A stretch of 64,000 bases of DNA from CBDEFX01 sp965237635 (GTDB lineage: Bacteria; Chloroflexota; Dehalococcoidia; Lucifugimonadales; CAUZJF01). Position numbers and translations under genes: made by a program. Every line of letters begins with the position of its first letter. The first letter of the stretch is position 1. Below are positions 51,469-60,860 of the stretch, one piece after another. Where the stretch lies: assembly GCA_965237635.1 (NCBI GenBank), contig CBDEFX010000002.1:806001-870000 (forward strand). The letters run 5' to 3'. Under the pieces are notes generated by a model. The model was given only the letters and a program-made list of their open reading frames with translations, searched no databases and had not been told where the DNA came from.

Positions 51469-52248
51469 ATGTTGACCGACCGGCTAAGCGACCTGTTAAA
51501 CGAGCATGATGTACTGTACGGCGTGATCTGTCGAGACGCCACCCTTACGGACATCGAACTGATGGCCCAAGAGGGCTACCACATAGTGTGGCTCGACCTG
51601 GAGCACGGCCCGCAGTCGGTCGAAGACGCGGTCCGGCTCGGCAGGACGATCACTCACCTTGGGATGGTGCCCCTCGCTCGAATCACCGAGCTCACGCGCA
51701 CGAACATACAGCGGCTTCTCGACGGAGGAATGCAGGTCCTGACGCTGCCAGACGTGAGAGCCGCCAGCGAGGCCGCCGAGTTCGTGCAGCTGGGCAAGTT
51801 TCCGCCGCTGGGACAGCGAGGCGTCGGGTCGACCACCGCGAGCACCAGCTTCGCTCTGACGGACGCAGAGCAGACCCTGCGCAAGGCCAACAACGCGACA
51901 CGCCTGATGGTAATGTTCGAGAGCGACCAGGGCTACGAGGCCCTCGACGAGGTCCTCGGGATAGAGGGCATCGACGCGGTGACGATCGGCCCGATGGACT
52001 GGTCTGTCAGCCTCGGACAGTTTGGCGCCGAAGTCGTGGCGAGTCTTGCTCCGAAGGTGGACCGGGTCCTTACCGCTGCGTCGGAGGCCGGCAAGATTAC
52101 CGTGATGGCCGTCTCCAGCGTAGAGCAGGCCCGCCACTACCAGACCCTCGGTGTTCGGGTCCTCTTTGTCGGCGTGGACATCGCCCTAAAGCGAAAGGCG
52201 CTGGCGCAGGCTATTGGTCAGTTTAAAGACGCCGTCAGAGCGCGCTGA
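51469..52248 (+). CDS. HpcH/HpaI-type class II aldolase
   Basis: 259 aa, ATG preceded by GGGGGAG. Family pattern: YGVICRDATLTDIELMAQEGYHIVWLDLEHGPQSVEDAVRL, PLARI, then LPDVRAASEAAEFV, FPPLGQRGVGSTTAS and MVMFESDQGYEALDEVLGIEGIDAVTIGPMDWSVSLG. The metal ligands are the Glu in MFESDQG and the Asp of MDWS. It cleaves 2-keto-3-deoxy dicarboxylate-type acids; the exact substrate is unknown. Confidence 0.87.
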   Translation: MLTDRLSDLLNEHDVLYGVICRDATLTDIELMAQEGYHIVWLDLEHGPQSVEDAVRLGRTITHLGMVPLARITELTRTNIQRLLDGGMQVLTLPDVRAASEAAEFVQLGKFPPLGQRGVGSTTASTSFALTDAEQTLRKANNATRLMVMFESDQGYEALDEVLGIEGIDAVTIGPMDWSVSLGQFGAEVVASLAPKVDRVLTAASEAGKITVMAVSSVEQARHYQTLGVRVLFVGVDIALKRKALAQAIGQFKDAVRAR

Positions 52249-52423
52249 CCGCCTGTTCGAACAGGCCAACGACTGTCCCGAGGGTGTCATCCGAGCGCTG
52301 GTGATGGGGCGCAAAAGTCCCTTCTCCCCTGGCTGGAGAAGGCTAGGATGAGGGGGCACCCTCACCTGTATCCTCTCCCATCAAGGGAGAGGAAGGAAAC
52401 CACCGGCCGTTCTGAGACACGCA
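52249..52423. repeat. Intergenic hairpin repeats
   Basis: Two inverted repeats, CCTTCTCCcctggctGGAGAAGG (52320-52342) and CTCTCCC-ATCAA-GGGAGAG. Repeats of this kind are common dispersed intergenic elements in many bacterial genomes. No gene here. Confidence 0.5.
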
Positions 52424-53530
52424 CTAGGAGGTCGGTGTAGGGGTAGGTGTGACTGTAGGCGCCTCGGCCTCTGGAGCGGCCGGAGTGGGTTCCGGCGCAG
52501 GTGCGGGCCTCGGCGTGCGGGTGGGAAGTGGAGTCGGCTGGAAGAAGTCGTGCCTCCTCTTGAGCACCTGGCTCGCTCTCTCGCCGCTGAGCAGGTATGC
52601 GTAAGGCTTCTCCGCATCCTTCACGTAGTAGGCCGGCAACTCCTCTTCCCCTCTTTCAGTGACTGCAGGCTGTTCCAGGAACAGGAGCAGGACCGACTTG
52701 GTCGCCGCGCCGGCTTTAGCTCCAACCCCCAAACGGGCATCGGGTTCACTGAAGTCAAGCCCCTCCATTTCAGCGGGGGTGAGGAGGCTGCCGAAAATCT
52801 GTCCGAACTCAAGCAACTGCAGGTAGTCCTGGACGACATTGAGGTCAGCTGGCTCGGCCCCAATTGGGCTTACCACGACCCAGACCGATCTGTCTACTCT
52901 GAGGTCGAACTCCTCGTCTGGATACGTAAACGTGAGGACCTCCACCTCCTCGCGGGGTATTTCGGCCAGACGGCGCTCGGGCCAGCGGTCCGTATCTGGG
53001 CCGAAGATATCCGGGAACGGGCAAAACAAGCCGTAAACCTCGTTCCGGTCCGGAGGCCGGACGAAACACCGCCGGACGTAGGCGGACCAGGGCTGAATTG
53101 GTTTTTCCTCTTCGACCAGCGGCGCGTAGCTCTGGTCGCCTACCAAGAACTCGGCCTGCAGCTCGTCTCCTCGCCAGAACTGAAGCGTGGTGGCGTTCTT
53201 ATGCGATACGCCCATAAGGGCATGATTAAGAGGGTTGTTCGACGTCAGCTCAGCGCCATCGATCTTGCCGGCCACCTGCCAGAGGTCTTCCATCCGTAAG
53301 TCGAGCACCGGGTAGGGACCGGCCCACCACTCACCCCCCTCTCTTTTCTCCAGTATCGTCTCGAACTGATCGTTCCGCATTACGACCTTGTCGATAACGT
53401 CCGGGGCAAGCGGACGGACCCCGCTAAGGATAGGCACTTGAGCTTCGGTAGTCACGAGACGGGCCGCCAGGGCGGCGACGCCGAGGAGTATCAGCGCAAT
53501 CAGAACAAAGCCGACATGCCTACCGGTCAC
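52424..53530 (-). CDS. DUF4340-type membrane-anchored protein
   Basis: 368 aa from GTG 53530. N-terminal membrane segment FVLIALILLGVAALAARLV, then beta-rich repeats with WWAGPYPVLDLRMEDLWQVAGKI and GVSHKNATTLQFWRGDELQAEFLVGD, and a low-complexity Pro/Thr tail. It overlaps the upstream GldF/GldG-like gene by 11 nt. In many bacteria DUF4340 proteins follow Gld-type ABC transporter genes, which fits here. Confidence 0.8.
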   Translation of the reverse strand: MTGRHVGFVLIALILLGVAALAARLVTTEAQVPILSGVRPLAPDVIDKVVMRNDQFETILEKREGGEWWAGPYPVLDLRMEDLWQVAGKIDGAELTSNNPLNHALMGVSHKNATTLQFWRGDELQAEFLVGDQSYAPLVEEEKPIQPWSAYVRRCFVRPPDRNEVYGLFCPFPDIFGPDTDRWPERRLAEIPREEVEVLTFTYPDEEFDLRVDRSVWVVVSPIGAEPADLNVVQDYLQLLEFGQIFGSLLTPAEMEGLDFSEPDARLGVGAKAGAATKSVLLLFLEQPAVTERGEEELPAYYVKDAEKPYAYLLSGERASQVLKRRHDFFQPTPLPTRTPRPAPAPEPTPAAPEAEAPTVTPTPTPTS

Positions 53531-55817
53531 GGGTATACACCTTGCGTGTCGTGTTACGACGCATAAAGTACCTCACCAAGCCCAACAGGATGAAGATCGC
53601 CGGTACCCCGACCACATTGCTGTAGCGGACGAGGTTGACATGGGCGTTGGCGCTAATGACATCGTTGCCGAAGGTCAGTGGTCGTCTGGAGGTGCCCTTT
53701 GAGCGTATGGTGGCGAGCGCGTCCTCCTGCATGAGCCAGTCGATCCAGTTTGAGCCAAGCGCCAGGTGCTGCGGATACTGGTTCACCATCGACTCGCTTA
53801 TCCAGTCGGACTCGGCCGCGATTATCAATCGGAAAGGCCTGTCAAGGTCTTTGTCGCACGTCACGAGCCCGGGCTGGCATCTGGTGCCCGTGAGCGCCAC
53901 CGCTAGCAGCCTGCGCCCCAACTCGTCCTCCGAGACCCCCTCCAGACGGGCCGACTGGGGAGTGATGTCCCGGTAGTCGTAGTCTAGACCCGCATTCTCG
54001 GAGGTCTCCAGCAACGGCGTTACTTCCCGGTCCACGGTTTTATTGGTGGGCTCGATAAGCTCAAGGGAGCTGGACCACGGGAATACCACCGATGCTCCCC
54101 CTCCACCCGAGATCTGGTTCTCCACGGTTGGGACCGATACCCAGTATGGGAACGGCAGGGAGACCGGCCCAAACCGGCCTTGGAAGGTCACGGTCTCATT
54201 AGACTCCAGGTCGAACACAACGTTGCGACGGGCCTTCACGCCGTATTGCTCCAGATAGTCTGCCATGCTGAACTCATTAGGCTCAGCCGTCCCGCGCCTC
54301 GGGTCGACATTGACAGGATCGATCAGTATCAGCGCTTTGCCGCCGTTAGCGAGGTAAGTGTCGATATCATCCTTCACGATCTCGTCCATGAATTCGGTGG
54401 GGCCGGCGATAACGAGAACGTCGACGAACTGGCCGTGGAGCGGTCCCAGGCCGCCTCCCTGCCGGTCCGAGATCTCGGTAACCGCGTGGTTTCGCTCGAG
54501 CCAGTTCCTAAAAGACTGGAGCATCGCGTCCCGGCGCTTCTCACCGTGGCCGAAAAGGACGGCCACGTTCCTCTGTTCCTTCTGGGTCACTCTATAGATA
54601 GTGCTTGCCACCCGGTATTCGAGCCCGTCAAGGGAATCGACGAACGGGATCGGCTCCTGCTGATTCGCATATGTGAAGCCCATCCCGAGGTAGCCGACCT
54701 TGATCCCCAGCTCGCCCTGGGTCTCGATGTTGAACGGCACGGGAGGTACGAAGCTCTGCTCAGCTTCGAGCTCTGTTTCCTCGCTCTCGTCCGCGAAGAT
54801 CTTGACGACCCTCACCTTTCCGTCCGACTTCGCAGCCAGGTCATCCACAAAGTCCCGCACGTCCCTCGTCGTTGGGGCGATCTGCACCGGCGGGTCCCTG
54901 GACTCGAACAGCTTGATAATGACTACATCGTCCAGGTCGGCGAGAAGCTCTTCAGTCGCAGGGCTGAGGGTGAAGAGCTTCTGTTCGGTCAGGTCCCACC
55001 GTCCCTCGATCGAGCGGCCGAACCAGCCGACCAGCAGGCTCATGATCACCAGGCCACCGACGCCCAGCTGCAGGTTCCGGTAGAGAGGCGAGCGGTGGCT
55101 GACGCTCTTGCCCCGGATCATAAGGTACGTCCCGAAGAGGAACGCAGAGACGAGGGCCACGAAGTAGAGGATGTCTCTGAGGTCGATCACGCCCCGGGCC
55201 ATGATGGAGAAATGTGTTACCGGACTCAGGTCCTGGACCAGGACAGCGAGCCTCGATGGCAGAGCCACTGAGACGAAGGTCAACCCTCCAAACAAGAGGA
55301 TCAGGATCACGGTCAGAGAAACGATAAAAGCCACGATCTGGTTTCTCGTCAGACTGGACGAAAATAGGCCGATGGCCACGAAAGAGGCCGTCAGGAAGAA
55401 GGTGCCCACGTATTGGGCGATGACGGCTCCGATGTCCAGGTCCCCAGCAGTTGCCAGAGCCAACGGGGCGCCGATCGTGAACAGGATGCCGACGCCCACG
55501 AAGATGAGACCGGAGAGGAACTTCGCGATGAGGACGATCCAGCCTCTGATCGGCTGGGTGAGGAGGATCTCCAGTGTTCCGTCGCGCTGCTCTTCCGCGA
55601 CGAGCCGCATGGTGGCGGCCGCGACGAACACGGCCAGCATCCACGGCATGATCGATTCGAATAGGGGCCTTACAGAGGCTTCCTGAGAGGAAAGCGGCGC
55701 CTGAAAGAAGAAGAGATAGGAGGCTACACCAACGAATATGACTAGAAGAATGTACCCGGTAGGCTGGTCAAAGTACCCCTTCAGGTCCTTCCGCACTAGG
55801 GAGACGAGTGATCTCAT
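53520..55817 (-). CDS. Fused ABC-2 permease (GldF-like) and auxiliary protein (GldG-like)
   Basis: 765 aa. Residues 1 to about 250 hold six membrane segments of an ABC-2 permease (TMRLVAEEQRDGTLEILLTQPIRGWIVLIAKFLSGL). About 285-740 is a large outside domain (LFTLSPATEELLADLDDVVIIKLFESRDPPVQI; VAVLFGHGEKR; VLVIAGPTEFMDEIVKDDIDTYLANGGKALILIDPV) as in GldG/ABC_transp_aux proteins, closed by a last membrane segment (VVGVPAIFILLGLVRYFM). In most genomes these are two genes. It acts with the ATPase next door. Confidence 0.85.
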   Translation of the reverse strand: MRSLVSLVRKDLKGYFDQPTGYILLVIFVGVASYLFFFQAPLSSQEASVRPLFESIMPWMLAVFVAAATMRLVAEEQRDGTLEILLTQPIRGWIVLIAKFLSGLIFVGVGILFTIGAPLALATAGDLDIGAVIAQYVGTFFLTASFVAIGLFSSSLTRNQIVAFIVSLTVILILLFGGLTFVSVALPSRLAVLVQDLSPVTHFSIMARGVIDLRDILYFVALVSAFLFGTYLMIRGKSVSHRSPLYRNLQLGVGGLVIMSLLVGWFGRSIEGRWDLTEQKLFTLSPATEELLADLDDVVIIKLFESRDPPVQIAPTTRDVRDFVDDLAAKSDGKVRVVKIFADESEETELEAEQSFVPPVPFNIETQGELGIKVGYLGMGFTYANQQEPIPFVDSLDGLEYRVASTIYRVTQKEQRNVAVLFGHGEKRRDAMLQSFRNWLERNHAVTEISDRQGGGLGPLHGQFVDVLVIAGPTEFMDEIVKDDIDTYLANGGKALILIDPVNVDPRRGTAEPNEFSMADYLEQYGVKARRNVVFDLESNETVTFQGRFGPVSLPFPYWVSVPTVENQISGGGGASVVFPWSSSLELIEPTNKTVDREVTPLLETSENAGLDYDYRDITPQSARLEGVSEDELGRRLLAVALTGTRCQPGLVTCDKDLDRPFRLIIAAESDWISESMVNQYPQHLALGSNWIDWLMQEDALATIRSKGTSRRPLTFGNDVISANAHVNLVRYSNVVGVPAIFILLGLVRYFMRRNTTRKVYTRDR

Positions 55818-55824
55818 TCTTGCC

Positions 55825-56802
55825 CTATTGCTCCTGGTCGCCTTCCGCTGCCGTCAAGGAGTGGAACAGGTCTCCCAACTTCGCGGTCTCTTGGTGTAGC
55901 TCCCAGATTACCCAGCCCTTCTGCTTCGCGAGCTTGAAGATCCCCGGACGAACGTCCTTGTCGGCCGACACCGACATGACGTACCGTTTGCGACCGTCGA
56001 TCCGGCCCCTTTTCTCAAGTGACTCTATGCCGCGCAGACGGCCGAGGGCCGCCTCCACATCGTCGCCCTCCACTTCCAGATCGACGAAACGCTCACTCTG
56101 GGCCTGCGTTAGGAGCTCCTGGACGGTGCCCTGCGCGACTATGCGCCCGCGGCTGATTATCAGAAGGCGGTCGCAGGTCTCTTCGACCTCTTGCAGCACG
56201 TGGGTACTGAGGAGCACAGTGCGGTCTTCTCCCACGGACCTGATCAATTCTCGAATGGGGACCCGCTGGTTAGGGTCCAACCCCTCCGTCGGCTCATCCA
56301 TGATCAGGACGTCGGGGCGGTGTAGAATGGCCTGGGCCAGTCCGACCCGCTGCTTGTACCCCTTGGAGCATTGATTGAGTGGCCTGTAATACACGTCTTC
56401 TATCCCGGTCTCCGACACCGCCATATCCATGTTGGCCCGCAGATCTTCCCTGGACATCCCTCGGAGTTGGGCCACAAATCCGAGGTACTCATTGACCAGC
56501 ATGTCCCCGTAGATGGGGTTGTTTTCGGGCAGGTAGCCGATCATGCGCCTGGTCACCACGTCGCGTTCCTGATTGTCGACACCCTCTATGAGGATTGTCC
56601 CACTGTCTGGAGTGTAGAACGACGTAAGTAGCCGCATGGTTGTTGTTTTGCCTGAGCCGTTGGGGCCCAGGAATCCAACAACCTCCCCCTTCCGCACGTC
56701 GAACGATACATTGTTCACGGCGATATTGGCGCCGAAGCGTTTGGTAACGCCTTGGACCTGAATTGTCAGGTCATCGGTAGCCGGCCCCTGTTCCTCTGCC
56801 AT
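55825..56802 (-). CDS. ABC transporter ATP-binding protein (GldA-like)
   Basis: 325 aa. Walker A FLGPNGSGKTTTMRLL, signature QCSKGYKQRVGLAQAIL, Walker B VLIMDEPTEGLDP and switch histidine LLSTHVLQEVEETCD. A C-terminal domain of about 85 aa follows. It begins the three-gene operon with the fused permease and the DUF4340 protein; 7 bp separate it from the permease gene. Confidence 0.92.
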   Translation of the reverse strand: MAEEQGPATDDLTIQVQGVTKRFGANIAVNNVSFDVRKGEVVGFLGPNGSGKTTTMRLLTSFYTPDSGTILIEGVDNQERDVVTRRMIGYLPENNPIYGDMLVNEYLGFVAQLRGMSREDLRANMDMAVSETGIEDVYYRPLNQCSKGYKQRVGLAQAILHRPDVLIMDEPTEGLDPNQRVPIRELIRSVGEDRTVLLSTHVLQEVEETCDRLLIISRGRIVAQGTVQELLTQAQSERFVDLEVEGDDVEAALGRLRGIESLEKRGRIDGRKRYVMSVSADKDVRPGIFKLAKQKGWVIWELHQETAKLGDLFHSLTAAEGDQEQ

Positions 56803-57002
56803 CTATTGAACTCTGCCCTCCATCAATATGCTACTACGGTCGACGGCTACGCCTCGGATGCGTGGAGCGGGTTATCTATTGGCGGCGGGTCGATACTTGA
56901 CGCCCCTCTACGGCGTCTACGTAGCCCTCTAGCTGGCCCAGACGAAGACTGCTAGTCCATTCTAGGGAACGAAAACCCGGGCTGTCAACCGTATCGAGGG
57001 CC

Positions 57003-59603
57003 TTAATTGTCCGGCCGCACGAGCCTACGGAACATTCGCGCCAGAAGATGCCCTCGGACACTCTTCCAGCCTGTGTGAAGGTCGCTGCTCTCTTCGTCCG
57101 ATATATCCCGCGTGCTATAACGGTCCGCCGCGAAGGCGCTGGCGATTGCGTGAGCGCCGGTCTCTATACTCGGCACTGCGATGCCCAGAGACGCGGCATA
57201 CTCAATGGGGGTCTGATTGGGTCGCCGCCTGATTCCGGCGAGGGTCCCCATCCTAGTCATCTTGGCGTAGACCGCCTCGACCACCGTTGCTCTGGGCAGG
57301 CTCAACGTCCAGACAAGCCACCCGATAAGGAACAGTCCTGCGACTGCCGCTCCGGCGACGACGACCAAGACGACGGGGCCGGTCGAGCGCTCAGAAGCCT
57401 CATTAGAGGTTCCACCATCCAGCGCAGGGTTGGAAAGGCCATTAGTGCCTGGCAGACCCAGTCCCGCCTCCATAACAAGAGCAGCACACCGCGCTTCGTC
57501 TATCGGGAAGAGGAAGTCCTGTTCGAGACACGCCTCCAGCAGGCCCTGTTGCGTGTTCAGGCGCTCCGCGCCTGACGTAGAGTCGAGCTGCGGGTCGGCG
57601 TGCTCGGGGCCCCGGTCTGGGACCGGCCGATTCGGAGTGGGCTCGAAGTCGATCCAACCGTGGTCTGGAAAATAGACCTGAGGCCAGCTATGGCTGTCCG
57701 TCGTCATCACCCGTCTTTGGTCTGTTCCGTCTACCGGGTGGCCGGGAGCATACCCCGCCGCGAGCCGGGCAGGGACACCAACCGCACGGAGCATGACCAC
57801 CATGGCTGAGGCGAAGTAGTCACAGTAGCCCGTTCCGCTCTCGAACAGAAAGTGGTCGACGCCGTCAACTCCCCCGGGTGGTTTTTCGATGTCCACAGAA
57901 TAGGTGAACCTGTCACCTCGTAGGAAGTCCTGAATGCGTAGCGCTCGGTCGACTGGCGCCTGCGCGTCGCCGGCCACCAGTATCGCGAGCTCGCGTACCC
58001 GCCGGGGTAGCTCCGCAGGAAGCGTCAAATAGTGGTCCATGGTGAAGCCACTGTAGTTCATCGGGGTCGTCCTCAGGTCCCGATAGCTGGCTTTAGAAAC
58101 GAATGAGCGCATAGTATAAGAGTCGCCCCCGTCGATCCTTTCCAGCGACCTCCATGACACGATGTCCGGCACGTCCGGCTCCGTGCGCTTGAGCGTGACA
58201 CTCTCGAGGCTTGACCTGCCCACGCTGTCCCCTCGCACTGACGTGTCCAAGAGCAGCAGGTCCAGCGGGAGCATGGAGGAGACCTGGGACTCGACGAAAT
58301 CGCGGGGAAGCGGGATGAACCTCCGCCGCAGCTCCATGGCGAGTCTCTGTACGTCTGCCGTCAGCTCGTCGTCGGCGAAAGTATCGAACAGGTTGATCTC
58401 AAACTGCTTGGGCTTCAAGGTCTCGAACTCGGCCCCGCGGCTTACCCACCCGACGTTTCCGCCGGACAGGAGATTCTCGGTCCCAAGGGTCAACTGGAGG
58501 TCTTGAAGCACCTCCACCCGATTGGACGGGTCATGGGGCGGCGGGGCGAGGGAGTCGGGTCCCGTGGTCCCCCTCTCTGTGCTGTCAGAGGCCCATCCGC
58601 CAGACGTGTATCGGCTATACGTCTGAGACTGCCAGTAGGACGGATGCTCGGACTCTGCCACGAAAACTAGCTCCTCCTCGGTCGCTCTGGGTCCCTCGAA
58701 TGACATCTGGTCCTCGAAGTATCGGCCTCCTAACGCCGCCCCGGAAGTCCCGTACATGCGATCGATCTTGTTCTCTATCCAGTAGACGGGGGACCTCGCC
58801 AGCTGCCAAAGGTCATTAACAGTGGCCCATCCTCCCCGATTTTCCGGTAGGCTGGCCACAACACCGAGTAGCAACACGGAAGCTATCGCTGTGACACCCA
58901 AGGACACTCTCGCTGTCCCAGGTATTGACGATATTCTGGCCATCTTCCATTGGTCAACGCGCTGTACCAGGCTCACCCGTGCCACCAGCAGCAAGGCAAG
59001 GAACAAGAACAAGTAGAATGCCCACAGGGAGGAGTCGTCGGTGTACTCGCGGATGGTCATGAAGACCGTGCCCAGGACCAGCAGGCCGACCCACACGTTG
59101 TTGCGTCTGAAGATGAACCAGGCACCCACATACCCCAGAAGCCAGACCCCTGCCGACACGGCCGCCGCAAGAGGTAGCAGATCGGTACTCGAACCTGCTA
59201 TCGCGGCTGCCTCGTACCACTCCCCCAGCCGGTCCCAGAGCTCGCCGACCCGTCCTCCCAGGGGCTGGGCCTCTATTAACAATAATGTCTGCCACAGCAC
59301 GAACCCAAGACCAATTGCCAGAGCTGCGAGATGTATCAGCGGCCTGGGCCCCTTGGCCTTTGAGAGGAGCATGCCGACCAGCGAGGAAGCGACGATCACG
59401 GACATCAGTCCGGGAGTTTCCGCCACTGCCGCTCCCTTGACCGTCCAGGCGACCACGCCGCCGACAGCCAACCATAGCGCGAACGTCGTCCATCCCTGTC
59501 GAGGGGTAGCCCACACGGCCCACCTTATGAACGTGGGTATGCTCGTCGACAGCAACGCGGCGGGCCCGTCAACATACGACATCTGTGCTCGGCTCACAGT
59601 CAT
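57003..59603 (-). CDS. Transglutaminase-like membrane protein (TgpA type)
   Basis: 866 aa. At least six N-terminal membrane segments (DUF3488-like; AVSAGVWLLGYVGAWFIF, LWAFYLFLFLALLLVARV) precede an outside transglutaminase core: Cys in GTGYCDYFASAMVVMLRAVGVPARLAAGYAPG, His in TDSHSWPQVYFPDHGWIDFEPTP and the Asp of the same segment. A last membrane segment and a short DUF4129-like tail close it. It may cross-link or cleave envelope or surface proteins. It is 200 bp upstream of the GldA-like gene and could share a role with it. Confidence 0.87.
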   Translation of the reverse strand: MTVSRAQMSYVDGPAALLSTSIPTFIRWAVWATPRQGWTTFALWLAVGGVVAWTVKGAAVAETPGLMSVIVASSLVGMLLSKAKGPRPLIHLAALAIGLGFVLWQTLLLIEAQPLGGRVGELWDRLGEWYEAAAIAGSSTDLLPLAAAVSAGVWLLGYVGAWFIFRRNNVWVGLLVLGTVFMTIREYTDDSSLWAFYLFLFLALLLVARVSLVQRVDQWKMARISSIPGTARVSLGVTAIASVLLLGVVASLPENRGGWATVNDLWQLARSPVYWIENKIDRMYGTSGAALGGRYFEDQMSFEGPRATEEELVFVAESEHPSYWQSQTYSRYTSGGWASDSTERGTTGPDSLAPPPHDPSNRVEVLQDLQLTLGTENLLSGGNVGWVSRGAEFETLKPKQFEINLFDTFADDELTADVQRLAMELRRRFIPLPRDFVESQVSSMLPLDLLLLDTSVRGDSVGRSSLESVTLKRTEPDVPDIVSWRSLERIDGGDSYTMRSFVSKASYRDLRTTPMNYSGFTMDHYLTLPAELPRRVRELAILVAGDAQAPVDRALRIQDFLRGDRFTYSVDIEKPPGGVDGVDHFLFESGTGYCDYFASAMVVMLRAVGVPARLAAGYAPGHPVDGTDQRRVMTTDSHSWPQVYFPDHGWIDFEPTPNRPVPDRGPEHADPQLDSTSGAERLNTQQGLLEACLEQDFLFPIDEARCAALVMEAGLGLPGTNGLSNPALDGGTSNEASERSTGPVVLVVVAGAAVAGLFLIGWLVWTLSLPRATVVEAVYAKMTRMGTLAGIRRRPNQTPIEYAASLGIAVPSIETGAHAIASAFAADRYSTRDISDEESSDLHTGWKSVRGHLLARMFRRLVRPDN

Positions 59604-59759
59604 ACGTTTAGTCTATCTTCCTAACACCCGATAGGACCGCCGCTATATTCACGTCACCCCGCGCTTTTGCCGAAAAACGGCAATCTGCTGCTATACTGCG
59701 GCCAACGGGTAATAGACGACGGTGAAGCTGACTCTGTACCCGGTTGCGCAAGGGGTAGG

Positions 59760-59846
59760 TCAGACGCCCCTTGCGGCAAGGACCAGGACGTACAGGAAGA
59801 CCGGGACCACTATCACCCACAGAATTCTGCGAGGAGTCAGCTTCAA
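59760..59846 (-). CDS. Possible 28-aa single-pass membrane protein
   Basis: From TTG 59846 the frame reads LKLTPRRILWVIVVPVFLYV and ends LVLAARGV before TGA. A strong GGGAGG lies 8 nt before the TTG. Basic residues precede one hydrophobic span. It lies just upstream of the transglutaminase gene in the same direction. Evidence is sequence features only. Confidence 0.4.
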   Translation of the reverse strand: MKLTPRRILWVIVVPVFLYVLVLAARGV

Positions 59847-59917
59847 TAGACCGTCCTCCCCTGTCCATGGTAGAGGTCAATACTATCACAACACGGCAGA
59901 CTGACACGTTCGAATAA

Positions 59918-60727
59918 ATGGGCTACCGGCTGATCGCGCTGGACATAGACGGGACCATTCGAAGCACCGAGCGACCGATCTCGGCTAGGACCAGTCGCGC
60001 GGTCGATATGGCCTCCCAGGCTGGTGTGGTCGTCACCCTGGCCACGGGGAGGATGTTCCCGTCCGCGTTGGAGGCCACAGTTGACCTGAATATCACATCG
60101 CCGATAGTCTCGTACCAGGGAGCCCACGTTGGCAACGCAGCGACAGGCGAAGTTCTATGGCACCGGCCCTTGACCAGTGAGATGTCGCTAGCGGCGCTCG
60201 ATGCCCTTTCCATATGGAAGCGGGAGGTACTCGCGTACCACGACGATCAAGTCTACGTGAACATGCGTACGCCCTGGGTAGAGGCATACGCCGAGCGAAA
60301 CCAGGGGCGGGTACACGTCGTCCCAGACCTCGTCGCTCTCGTTGACAAGAGGCCGACCCGGCTGGTTGCCGTAGGCGAGGACGACGGCATTCACGAGCTT
60401 TACTCTCACTTAAGTGCAACGTTAGATTCCCAGCTTCACGTCACCAGGTCACTGCCGTACTTCTGCGAGATACTGCACCCCGAGGCTGGCAAACACAGGG
60501 CTCTCGCCTGGCTGTGCCGTCATCTTGGGATTCGCCAGGACGAGACCGTCGCCTTCGGTAACGCGTACGAGGACATTGGGATGTTACGTTGGGCCGGTCT
60601 GGGTGTTGCTGTTTCCGACGCGGCGCCCGAAGTTCTGGGTGTCGCCGACCGGATCGCCCCGCCCATGGAAGAGGACGGCCCCGCTGAGGTGCTCGAAGAC
60701 CTGCTCCGCCGGGGCTTCCTCGACTAA
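59918..60727 (+). CDS. HAD-superfamily hydrolase, Cof type
   Basis: 269 aa. Motif I LIALDIDGTIRSTERPIS with the nucleophile Asp, motif II VTLATGRMFP, and motif IV VAFGNAYEDIGMLRWAGLGVAVSDA, where the usual GD-x-x-ND reads GNAYED. These enzymes dephosphorylate sugar phosphates or flavin nucleotides; the substrate is unknown. Confidence 0.9.
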   Translation: MGYRLIALDIDGTIRSTERPISARTSRAVDMASQAGVVVTLATGRMFPSALEATVDLNITSPIVSYQGAHVGNAATGEVLWHRPLTSEMSLAALDALSIWKREVLAYHDDQVYVNMRTPWVEAYAERNQGRVHVVPDLVALVDKRPTRLVAVGEDDGIHELYSHLSATLDSQLHVTRSLPYFCEILHPEAGKHRALAWLCRHLGIRQDETVAFGNAYEDIGMLRWAGLGVAVSDAAPEVLGVADRIAPPMEEDGPAEVLEDLLRRGFLD

Positions 60728-60860
60728 ACGCGTCTGATAGGCATGGACGAGACACCCGCATCGAACCGTTCCTTCGGTGTAGGGCGCAAGGCCGAGCCTG
60801 TCTCATAAGTCGAGCGATGGGTTTGACGGAGTGTACACTCATTGGAGTCAGACCGACTTA

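Noticed and set aside
54180..55271. 363-codon frame opposite the fused permease gene
   Set aside because: It is a shadow frame. The minus-strand gene has membrane segments, known domains and operon overlaps.
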